Shown in pieces: positions 10,201 to 17,223 of a stretch of 64,000 bases of DNA; positions within the stretch are counted from its first letter, which is position 1; the number at the start of each line of letters is the position of its first letter. A program made the position numbers and the translations under genes. The notes under the pieces are model-generated. The model was not told where the DNA came from. It searched no databases and saw only the letters and a program-made list of their open reading frames with translations. Source of the DNA: Methylotenera sp. (GTDB taxonomy: Bacteria > Pseudomonadota > Gammaproteobacteria > Burkholderiales > Methylophilaceae); NCBI RefSeq assembly GCF_029945535.1, contig NZ_JAQSCU010000014.1, positions 1 to 64,000 of the forward strand, read 5' to 3'.

Positions 10201-10567
10201 GCAAGGTGAAATGGTCGCTGGCGTTCGTTACCGCGCGTGGAATCCGCCTTCTGCATTGCACCCAAGCATAGGCGTACAAGCGCCGCTGGTATTTGATGTG
10301 ATTGATACATGGAATGGGCGCTCTATTGGCGGCTGTACTTACCATGTCACACACCCGGGTGGTCGTAACTACGACACCTTGCCAGTTAATGCGTATGAAG
10401 CAGAAGGTCGCCGCGTGAGCCGATTTACGGTACTTGAACATACGCCGGGCAATATTAAATCACCGAAGAAATCTGCCAATAAGGCAGTGAAGCTAATGGA
10501 ACCACCCACAGAGTTAAACAATCGCGAGTATCCATTTACTTTAGATTTAAGGTGGCATGCGAATTAG
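7202..10567 (+). CDS. large transglutaminase-DUF2126 fusion protein
   Basis: 1121 residues. Residues 1-290 form a transglutaminase N-domain and core with an intact triad (Cys180 in GSCRDSAWL, His229 in LHAWAEVYIP, Asp245 in LDATSG). The remaining 800 residues match the long DUF2126 region of this family, with conserved stretches such as LTMGGEPTFIS, HTGTGGGNHVTLGG, and PGVIEVNIHPAASW. The second half contains many His/Glu/Asn residues of a possible catalytic site, but its chemistry is unknown. This two-part architecture is a recurrent partner of ATP-grasp/alpha-E genes. It ends the rightward run, and a palindromic repeat pair follows within 30 bases. Confidence 0.9.
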   Translation: MTIRVALHHKTAYHYDNPVQLAPHVFRLRPAAHSRTPVSAYSLKITPENHFISWQQDPFGNYLARVVFPEKSTELSIEVDLIAEMTVINPFDFFLEEYAENYPFAYPEQLLKELAPYLEVREHGPLLKAWLAEIDVGKKAIVDFLVYLNQRVNQTINYSIRMEVGVQTCEETLDKKLGSCRDSAWLLVQALRHMGLAARFVSGYLVQLTADVKSLDGPSGTEVDFTDLHAWAEVYIPGAGWIGLDATSGLLAGEGHIPLACTADYVSAAPVTGGYTGQANIEFSFSNNVTRIHEDPRVTKPYSEEQWVEINALGQKIDTELEAGDVRLTMGGEPTFISIDNMDAPEWNIDADGEEKRVLAGKLVRRLRDSFAPGGLLYFGQGKWYPGEPLPRWQLACFWRKDGKPVWRNPELLADENKDYGFNREHADTFIRDLSKRLGLKGSHICAGYEDPLYYLLAEGLLPNNLNPLKSDLKDDLERKRLTKVITGDLGMPVGYLLPLHWSYQRNAWSSSAWEFRRGEMFLAPGDSAMGLRLPLNSLPWIAFEDRDHEHERSLYEAVEPLADIDSEVSRRYSKFTKENMHSNEMGMVDDESDVEESAPTDPEFTPHTALCVETRGGRLHVFLPPTNTLEHYLDIIASIEATASTLNMPVVIEGYQPPHDLRLTRLPVTPDPGVIEVNIHPAASWDALVHNTTTLYEQARLTRLGSEKFMLDGRHTGTGGGNHVTLGGITPADSPILRRPDLLRSLITYWQHHPSLSYLFSGLFIGPTSQAPRVDEARNDSLYELEIAFQQMPDGEVPAPWLVDRLLRNLLVDMTGNTHRSEFCIDKLYAPGSDTGRLGLLELRAFEMPPHAQMSLVQMLLLRTLVARFWKEPYKKPLVRWGTQLHDRFMLPHFIARDIEDVAQDLQAAGYAFSKDWFAPFIEFRFPRCGTLEIQDLQLELRTAIEPWHVLGEEITSGGTARYVDSSVERLQVKLTGITGERYAITCNGRRLPLRDTGTQGEMVAGVRYRAWNPPSALHPSIGVQAPLVFDVIDTWNGRSIGGCTYHVTHPGGRNYDTLPVNAYEAEGRRVSRFTVLEHTPGNIKSPKKSANKAVKLMEPPTELNNREYPFTLDLRWHAN

Positions 10568-10594
10568 CAGGAATTAAATTTAAAGCCTCACTCT

Positions 10595-10665
10595 GTCATT
10601 CCCGCGAAGGCGGGAATCTAGGCAAGTAATTTATCTAACTGGATTCCCGCCTTCGCGGGAATGAC
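10595..10665. repeat. pair of REP-like palindromes in inverted orientation
   Basis: Two 24-base units (10595-10618 and 10642-10665) are exact reverse complements. Each is itself palindromic around CCCGCGAAGGCGGG and has a GTCATT outer edge. A 23-base AT-rich linker separates them. Units like this occur as dispersed repeats in many betaproteobacteria and can fold as a long hairpin. Here it could end the transcript from the DUF2126 gene, although no T-run follows. Confidence 0.85.
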
Positions 10666-10745
10666 GAGAGCGTAAGTTTTAATAGAAGTAGTAGTGTTTT
10701 AAATCATGTAATCCATTGAACATATTTGGTTTGAGGAATTGAAAA

Positions 10746-13541
10746 ATGAATGCACCTATGACATCCGCTGAAACTGCGCTTAAAGAAAATATCCGTTACC
10801 TTGGGCGCATTCTAGGCGAGGTGATTAAAGATAACGAAGGTGAAAAAACCTTTGAAACCATAGAGGCAATTCGTCAATCTGCTGTGAAATTTCATCGTGA
10901 AGGTGACCAAGAATTTACACAAAAACTAGATGGTTTATTAAAAGAGCTGACCAACAGCCAAACCATTGCGGTGGCGAGAGCCTTTAGCTACTTTAAACAC
11001 TTAGTGAATATTGCTGAAGACCTTTACAGCAACTACCAATATAGACTGGAAGAAAGCGTAGATGCACCAGGCGGCGTGGCGAACTCTATGCGTTCTTTCA
11101 AAGATGAAAAATTAGAGCTAAAGCAAATTGATGATTTCTTTAAATCAGCATTAATTTCACCTGTTTTAACTGCGCACCCGACTGAGGTCCAAAGAAAAAG
11201 TCTGTTAGATACTGAACAGGTAATTTCAGCATTACTCGCCAATAAAGCGCAACTCATGTCGCGCCAAGAAACCGAAAAAAACTCGCGCATGCTCTATGCT
11301 GCTGTCACGGCTTTATGGCAAACCAGAATGTTGCGTTTTGACAAACTGACAGTGAACAACGAAATTGACAACGCACTTTCCTACTACCGCTTGAGTTTGC
11401 TGGATGCGATTCCTGAACTATTACAGGATTTGGAACAAGATATCGGCGACCTGTTTGGTAAAACAGGTACAGAGCGCTATCAACTACCAAGTTTTCTGCA
11501 AATGGGTAGCTGGATTGGTGGCGACCGCGATGGCAACCCCAATGTGAACGCCGCCACCTTAGACATGGCGACCATACAACAATCCACCGTGGCGTTTGAG
11601 CATTATTTACGCGAAATCAGCAGTTTGCGCAAAGAGCTCACACCTACTACGCGCTTAGTCAAAGTTTCACAAGCATTGCTAGATTTAGCCAGCACCTCGC
11701 AAGATCAATCTCCGCATCGACAAGATGAACCCTATCGCCTTGCCATCATGGCGGTAATGGGGCGGCTTTCATTAAGTTTTCAAAATTTAATCGGTAGCGA
11801 ATCTAGCCTGCATATTGAAACTAACGTTGCCGAGAACTTAAAACCTTACGCCAGCGCGGATGAGCTTTTAGCTGACCTGAATATTATTGCCAATTCATTG
11901 ATTGAAAATCATGGTGAGTTGCTGGTTTACCCAAGGCTAGGCAAGCTTATTAAAGCGGTTGAAACCTTTGGCTTTCATTTAGCGACCATCGATTTAAGAC
12001 AAAGCTCAGACGTACATGAAGCCGTGCTAAAAGAACTATTTGTGAATGCAGGCTACAGCTTTGACTATGCAGCACTCAGCGAAGCCGAAAAAGTAAATAT
12101 CCTGCTAGAAGAACTCCGCCAGCCACGTTTGCTGTTCTCACCGTTTCAAAAATATTCAGACTTACTGCAAACAGAAATGAATGTGATTAGAAAAGCCCGT
12201 GAAGTACGTGCAAAATTTGGCAATCGCACGGTGCGACATTACATTATCTCGCACACTGAAACCATGTCTGACCTCCTTGAAGTGGCATTGCTACAAAAAG
12301 AAGCAGGCCTGCTGCGCGGTGCTTGGGGTTCAGCCAGCGTAGAGATGGAACTCAATATCGTACCGTTATTTGAAACCATTGAAGATTTACGCAACGCGCC
12401 AAAAATCATGAGCGAATGGCTGAGTTTGCTAGGCATACGCCATTTGATTCGCCATCAAGGCAATGAGCAAGAAATCATGCTTGGTTATTCTGATAGCAAT
12501 AAAGATGGCGGCTTTTTAACCTCAAACTGGGAGCTGTATAAAGCCGAAGTCTATTTAGTTGAGCTATTCAGTCAGGCTGATGTGAGATTACGGTTGTTCC
12601 ATGGCCGTGGCGGCGCGGTTGGTCGTGGCGGCGGCCCAACCTATCAGGCCATTATGGCGCAACCGCTCGGTACTGTTGCAGGGCAAATACGCTTAACGGA
12701 ACAAGGCGAAATTATCGCCAATAAATTCTCAGACCCAAAAGTGGCAAGGCGCAATTTAGAAGCCTTTGTAGCCGCCACCATAGATGCTTCACTATTTCCG
12801 CAAGATCAACTACCCAAAACGCAACGCAGAGCTTATGAGATGTTGATGGATCAACTCTCTGCCAGTGCAATGCACGCTTACCGAGATTTAGTCTATGAAA
12901 CACCAAGGTTTGCAGAGTACTTTTTCAGCTCAACTCCAATTTCAGAAATCGCCGATTTGAATCTAGGCAGCCGCCCTGCCTCGCGTAAATCCACACAACG
13001 CATTGAAGACTTACGTGCCATCCCATGGGGTTTCTCATGGGGGCAATGCCGACTATTGCTACCCGGCTGGTACGGTTTTGGCAGCGCAATAGATGATTAT
13101 TTAAGCGCAAGCAAAGACGAAACCGACAAAGAACAACGCACCCTTATTTTAAGAGACATGCTCGCCGCTTGGCCTTTATTCAAAACGCTCATCTCCAATA
13201 TGGACATGATGCTAGCAAAAACAGACCTCACAATAGCCGCCTGTTATTCAGAACTAGTGCAAGATGAAACACTCAGAACCCCCGTATTTGAACGCATAAA
13301 GAAAGAGCATGCACTCACTAACCAAGCACTCAATTTAATTCTACAAAACACCGAGCGCCTAGCCAACAACCCCACACTAGCCAATTCAATTAAAAACCGA
13401 CTCCCCTACCTAGACCCACTCAATCACCTACAAGTCGCACTCATTAAAAGACATAGGAGCGGTGAAACCGATGTGCTAGTGAAACGCGCAATTCATTTGA
13501 CGATTAATGGTATCGCGGCGGGGTTAAGGAATACAGGTTAA
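10746..13541 (+). CDS. ppc: phosphoenolpyruvate carboxylase
   Basis: 931 residues, within the usual bacterial PEPC size. It catalyses PEP + bicarbonate to oxaloacetate, an anaplerotic step in the cytoplasm. The catalytic His144 lies in VLTAHPTEVQRKS; the GYSDSNKDGG substrate loop is near residue 580-590; the mobile FHGRGGAVGRGGGP loop is near 618-631; the conserved C-terminus ends in NGIAAGLRNTG. An SD-like GAGGA lies nine bases before the ATG. It is flanked by repeats on both sides and is not obviously part of the peptide-modification locus that it separates. Confidence 0.98.
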   Translation: MNAPMTSAETALKENIRYLGRILGEVIKDNEGEKTFETIEAIRQSAVKFHREGDQEFTQKLDGLLKELTNSQTIAVARAFSYFKHLVNIAEDLYSNYQYRLEESVDAPGGVANSMRSFKDEKLELKQIDDFFKSALISPVLTAHPTEVQRKSLLDTEQVISALLANKAQLMSRQETEKNSRMLYAAVTALWQTRMLRFDKLTVNNEIDNALSYYRLSLLDAIPELLQDLEQDIGDLFGKTGTERYQLPSFLQMGSWIGGDRDGNPNVNAATLDMATIQQSTVAFEHYLREISSLRKELTPTTRLVKVSQALLDLASTSQDQSPHRQDEPYRLAIMAVMGRLSLSFQNLIGSESSLHIETNVAENLKPYASADELLADLNIIANSLIENHGELLVYPRLGKLIKAVETFGFHLATIDLRQSSDVHEAVLKELFVNAGYSFDYAALSEAEKVNILLEELRQPRLLFSPFQKYSDLLQTEMNVIRKAREVRAKFGNRTVRHYIISHTETMSDLLEVALLQKEAGLLRGAWGSASVEMELNIVPLFETIEDLRNAPKIMSEWLSLLGIRHLIRHQGNEQEIMLGYSDSNKDGGFLTSNWELYKAEVYLVELFSQADVRLRLFHGRGGAVGRGGGPTYQAIMAQPLGTVAGQIRLTEQGEIIANKFSDPKVARRNLEAFVAATIDASLFPQDQLPKTQRRAYEMLMDQLSASAMHAYRDLVYETPRFAEYFFSSTPISEIADLNLGSRPASRKSTQRIEDLRAIPWGFSWGQCRLLLPGWYGFGSAIDDYLSASKDETDKEQRTLILRDMLAAWPLFKTLISNMDMMLAKTDLTIAACYSELVQDETLRTPVFERIKKEHALTNQALNLILQNTERLANNPTLANSIKNRLPYLDPLNHLQVALIKRHRSGETDVLVKRAIHLTINGIAAGLRNTG

Positions 13542-13732
13542 CTTGCAATTCAGCCTGTTAATTTAACATTCAAATTAACTCACCCTCACCAACTCTTGCT
13601 ACTATTTAGACTGATTACTTTGTAGGATGGGTTCTTGAACCCACGCCTGACTTACCTTGCAACATGCACCGAGTGGGGTTAAACCCCATCCTACGAATTT
13701 TATTTGCGCGATAAATAATTTAAAATCACCTA
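13542..13732. repeat. REP-like inverted repeat upstream of the transposase relic
   Basis: GTAGGATGGG (13622-13631) is repeated as CCCATCCTAC (13685-13694) in inverse orientation. Each arm continues into its own small hairpin (GGGTTcttgAACCC and TGGGGTTaAACCCCA). Palindromes of the GTAGGATGGG type commonly accompany REP-associated transposase genes, and such a relic begins at 13733. The preceding 80 bases show nothing recognisable. Confidence 0.75.
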
Positions 13733-13990
13733 ATGTCACACTACCGTCGCGCTAATACCACAAATGCCACTTACTTTTTCACGGTGGTTACCTATCCTCG
13801 GCAAACATTTTTATGTGATGAATCTGTTCGCAAAGCTTTAAGAAACGCTATTGAAAAGGTGCATGCGCAATAGCCGTTTGAGATTGACACCTGAGTTTTG
13901 CTGCCCGACCATATTCACACCATTTGGGCGGTGCCCGAAAACGATGCCAATTTTTGATTAGGATGGCAGCTCATCTAACACAACCGCGTC
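13733..13990 (+). pseudogene. REP-associated tyrosine transposase (RAYT) remnant
   Basis: The frame from ATG 13733 reads MSHYRRANTTNATYFFTVVTY, the typical N-terminus of RAYT (IS200-like Y1 transposase). It continues through KVHAQ, a TAG stop, PFEIDT, a TGA stop where homologues have Trp, then VLLPDHIHTIWAVPENDANF, another stop, and GWQLI. The HIH/HTIW metal-binding block is still readable. The Tyr-containing half is missing. With at least three stops and a truncation it is clearly non-functional. RAYTs mobilise REP palindromes, which fits the repeats upstream. Confidence 0.85.
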
Positions 13991-14151
13991 TCTTGATACC
14001 TGTTCTTATGCCTTCAAAATATGCTATAAGAAACGTAAATTAAAACTATTCATGAATTAATCGGTCTAGAGTAGAGTATAAAAAATTGCGCTATCCCAGC
14101 AATCTAGTTGAAGTCGAAGTTAAATTTTAAAAATTAATGTCAGGAATATGA
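13991..14151. other. intergenic tail with a possible coding relic
   Basis: No intact gene. Bases 14078-14130 read as YKKLRYPSNLVEVEVKF followed by TAA in one frame, which resembles the end of a protein but is too short to assign. AGGA at 14142-14145 serves as the SD of the following gene. Confidence 0.4.
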
Positions 14152-16281
14152 ATGAAGATCAAATTGCTCTGCTTACTGTTTGTTTTTTTAATGTCAGCGC
14201 AAGCAGCTCAATCAAACGCAGCTCAAACGGTTCCTTTATTAGCGCCAACGCAGCAGCAATCTCAGGCGGCACATTTATCTGCTGAAGTATTAACTCGATA
14301 TCACTACAAGCCTGTATTACTTGATGATACAAGCTCCTCTAAAATATTTGATGCTTATATCAAGTCGTTAGATGGGCAAAAGATATTTTTCTTACAGTCT
14401 GATATTGATCAGTTATCTACATTTCGCACAATGCTTGATGACGCCATATTAAAAGAAGATCTATCCATTCCCTTTGAAATTTTCAATCTCTATCAGCAGC
14501 GCATTGTAGATCGCATCACTTATGCTCGCTCTTTACTCAAAAAGGGCTTTGATTTTAAAGTAGATGAGAACTCACAATTAACACGCGAAAAATCTCCATG
14601 GGCAAAGTCTCAAGACGAGATGAATGATATTTGGCGTAAACGCGTTAAGAATGATTGGCTTCGCCTTAAGCTAGCAGGTAAAAACGATAAGAGCATCATC
14701 GACACCTTAGACAAACGATACGAAAATAACTTGAAAAGTAATGCAAAATTCAAGAGTGATGACGTGTTCCAAAGCTTTATGAACGCTTACACCATGACGA
14801 TTGATCCACATACTAATTACTTTGGCATTCAGCAGTCGGATGACTTTGACATCTCTATGAAGCTCTCACTAGTTGGGATTGGCGCTGTATTGCAAGATAA
14901 AGACGAATACACCACTATTCGAGAACTGGTCGTTGGCAGCCCTGCTGCGCTTTCAGGAAAACTTGAAGTAGGCGATCGAATTGTAGGTGTAGGGCAAGGA
15001 GTGAACGGCACCGTGACAGATGTGATGGGTTGGCGGCTTGATGATACGGTTGCACTCATTCGTGGCGCTGAGAACTCTGTGGTAGTCCTAGACATTTTGC
15101 CCGTAACAGCCAGTACTGATAGCAAACATAAGTTGATTGCACTTACAAGAAAGAAAATTAGCCTAGAACAACAAGCGGCTAAAAAATCCATCATTAAGGT
15201 GACAGATAATGGCGTAACACACCAAATTGGCGTGATTAGTCTGCCTGTTTTTTATCAAGATTTTGAAGCCCGCCAAAACGGTGACAAGTCTTTTAAAAGT
15301 GCCACTAGAGACGTATCGCTACTATTAGAAGAGCTTAAAAAAGACAAGGTTGACAGTGTATTAGTCGATTTACGTAACAATGGCGGTGGTTCATTAGACG
15401 AAGCCATTGAATTAACAGGTTTGTTTATCAATAAAGGCCCCGTATTACAGGAGCGTAATGATAAAGGCGTGATAAAAGTTGATAGTGATACTAGAAAAGG
15501 TGCGCTTTGGGATGGCCCACTAGGTATTCTAATTAACCGCGGCTCAGCATCAGCCTCTGAAATCTTCGCCGCGGCAATACAAGATTATGGTCGTGGTGTC
15601 ATTATTGGTGAACAGAGTTTTGGTAAAGGTACCGTGCAATCTGTAATAAATCTAGATCAACTGGTTAAGAATGATAAACCTAAATTTGGCGAACTTAAGA
15701 TGACGGTTGCGCAATTTTTCCGCATCAATGGTGGCACAACGCAATTACGAGGCGTGACGCCTGATATCAGCTTACCAACCATCACCGATCTAGATAATTC
15801 GGGTGAATCAAGTTATGACAATCCTTTGCCTTGGTCACAAATTAAGTCTGCTGAATTTACCTCAGCAGGTGATTTGAAAACAGTTATTCCTAAACTTATC
15901 GCTAACCATAATTCACGTATTAGCAAAGACAAAGATTTTCAGTACTTACAAGAAGATATTACGGAATACAAAAATCAATTAGACAAAAATCTAATTTCAT
16001 TAAATGAGGCTGAACGTATTAAAGAGCGTGAAGTGCAAGAAAAGCGCTTGGCATCACGTGAGAAAACCAGCAATTCTCAATTGAATGACTCTTTAAGAGA
16101 CGATGGACTTCAGATAAACGAGCGAAATCTAAATCGTGAATTAGAAATCGAAAAGATAAGAAAGAATACTAAAGATATTTTACTTAACGAAGCTGCAAAT
16201 GTGCTTAGTGATGAAATCAGCTTGCCTAGGGTTAATAATACCGTCGCAATAAACCCAACACCTAAAACCGAAATGCATTAG
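14152..16281 (+). CDS. prc: carboxy-terminal processing protease, S41 family (Prc/Tsp type)
   Basis: 709 residues with a signal peptide (cleavage about AQA at 17-19), so periplasmic. The order is an N-terminal helical Prc domain (to about 230), a PDZ domain (about 235-320; LVGIGAVLQ), the S41 core, then a basic helical C-terminus. The Ser-Lys dyad is present: Ser467 in the GSASASE motif and Lys492 in FGKGTVQ, spaced 25 residues apart as in E. coli Prc. It degrades proteins with nonpolar C-termini and trims periplasmic substrates. Size is close to E. coli Prc (682). It stands alone between the RAYT relic and a convergent transglutaminase gene. Confidence 0.93.
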   Translation: MKIKLLCLLFVFLMSAQAAQSNAAQTVPLLAPTQQQSQAAHLSAEVLTRYHYKPVLLDDTSSSKIFDAYIKSLDGQKIFFLQSDIDQLSTFRTMLDDAILKEDLSIPFEIFNLYQQRIVDRITYARSLLKKGFDFKVDENSQLTREKSPWAKSQDEMNDIWRKRVKNDWLRLKLAGKNDKSIIDTLDKRYENNLKSNAKFKSDDVFQSFMNAYTMTIDPHTNYFGIQQSDDFDISMKLSLVGIGAVLQDKDEYTTIRELVVGSPAALSGKLEVGDRIVGVGQGVNGTVTDVMGWRLDDTVALIRGAENSVVVLDILPVTASTDSKHKLIALTRKKISLEQQAAKKSIIKVTDNGVTHQIGVISLPVFYQDFEARQNGDKSFKSATRDVSLLLEELKKDKVDSVLVDLRNNGGGSLDEAIELTGLFINKGPVLQERNDKGVIKVDSDTRKGALWDGPLGILINRGSASASEIFAAAIQDYGRGVIIGEQSFGKGTVQSVINLDQLVKNDKPKFGELKMTVAQFFRINGGTTQLRGVTPDISLPTITDLDNSGESSYDNPLPWSQIKSAEFTSAGDLKTVIPKLIANHNSRISKDKDFQYLQEDITEYKNQLDKNLISLNEAERIKEREVQEKRLASREKTSNSQLNDSLRDDGLQINERNLNRELEIEKIRKNTKDILLNEAANVLSDEISLPRVNNTVAINPTPKTEMH

Positions 16282-16289
16282 CTTAAGTA

Positions 16290-16309
16290 GCGTGGGGTTA
16301 CCCCCACGC
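16290..16309. terminator. GC-rich hairpin between convergent genes
   Basis: GCGTGGGG and CCCCACGC form an eight-base stem with loop TTAC, placed in the 34-base gap between the converging protease and transglutaminase genes. There is no clean T-run on either side, so termination strength is uncertain. Confidence 0.5.
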
Positions 16310-16315
16310 AACATT

Positions 16316-17212
16316 TTACGAACTCAAACACTCCACATGCACCGATACATCCAATTCATGCTGTTGGCCGCCAAATATCACGCCTTTAAGCGGGGTAATA
16401 TCTGCGTAGTCTCTTCCCCAGCCTAGTGTGATGTGTTGTGTGTTAGGCATTTGATTGTTGGTGGGGTCAAAATCTATCCAGCCTTGTTCTGGCACGTAGA
16501 CTGAAAACCAAGCGTGTGAGGCGTCGGCCCCGATGAGCTTAACTTCACCAGGAGGAGGTAGCGTTTCTATATAGCCACTGACATATCTAGCGGCCAAACC
16601 TACCGAACGTAAGCAGCCGATTGCAAGGTGCGCAAAATCCTGACAAACGCCTCTTCTATGCTCTAGCACTGTCGCGAGCGGCGTGGCAAGGGTTGTAAAG
16701 TCTGGGTCAAAAGTAAAGTCTTTATAAATACGCTGCATTAAATCGTTGACCGCGTCTGTCATTGACCTGCCCTGTGTAAAAGAGGGTGCTGCATACTCTG
16801 CAAGCTCTGAGGTCACGGCAACTAAGGGTGAATCTAATCTGTATTGGCGGGCATCCAGCGTATCTACAGTTTGTTTTGCAACATGCGTTTGCTGAGCCAG
16901 CAAGTCACGTACTTCTTCCCAAGTATAGCCTTGATAGAAATCTAATTGGGCTGGATTTTCTTGCAGTTGCACCTCGCTGATGGCGGTAATGGTGAAAACT
17001 TTATGCGCTTGTTGTATAGAAAAATATGCCACATGGTTGCCGAAGAAATCTTCGCGAATACGAAAATCTGCTGCGTAGGGTTCTATATTCAAGGTAGATG
17101 AAATCACTTGTTGATTGGTGCAGCTTCTAGGCATCAATCTGGCTTCGCTGTAAGAGCGCCCTACCGCATCGGTGTAATCATACTTTGTGATATGGGTGAT
17201 TTTATAGTGCAT
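16316..17212 (-). CDS. transglutaminase family protein (second locus)
   Basis: 298 residues with N-domain (MHYKITHITKYDYTDAVGRS) and an intact core: Cys190 (RGVCQDFAHLA), His233 (SHAWFSVYVP) and Asp249 (FDPTNNQ). It follows the fused ATP-grasp/alpha-E gene by 11 bases on the same strand, so the two are probably co-transcribed and translationally linked. This pairing repeats the arrangement at 2.5-5.9 kb, giving the genome two versions of the module. No signal peptide. The reaction and substrate are not known; amide-bond hydrolysis or transfer is inferred from the fold. Confidence 0.9.
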   Translation of the reverse strand: MHYKITHITKYDYTDAVGRSYSEARLMPRSCTNQQVISSTLNIEPYAADFRIREDFFGNHVAYFSIQQAHKVFTITAISEVQLQENPAQLDFYQGYTWEEVRDLLAQQTHVAKQTVDTLDARQYRLDSPLVAVTSELAEYAAPSFTQGRSMTDAVNDLMQRIYKDFTFDPDFTTLATPLATVLEHRRGVCQDFAHLAIGCLRSVGLAARYVSGYIETLPPPGEVKLIGADASHAWFSVYVPEQGWIDFDPTNNQMPNTQHITLGWGRDYADITPLKGVIFGGQQHELDVSVHVECLSS

Positions 17213-17223
17213 GCTGAATCTCG

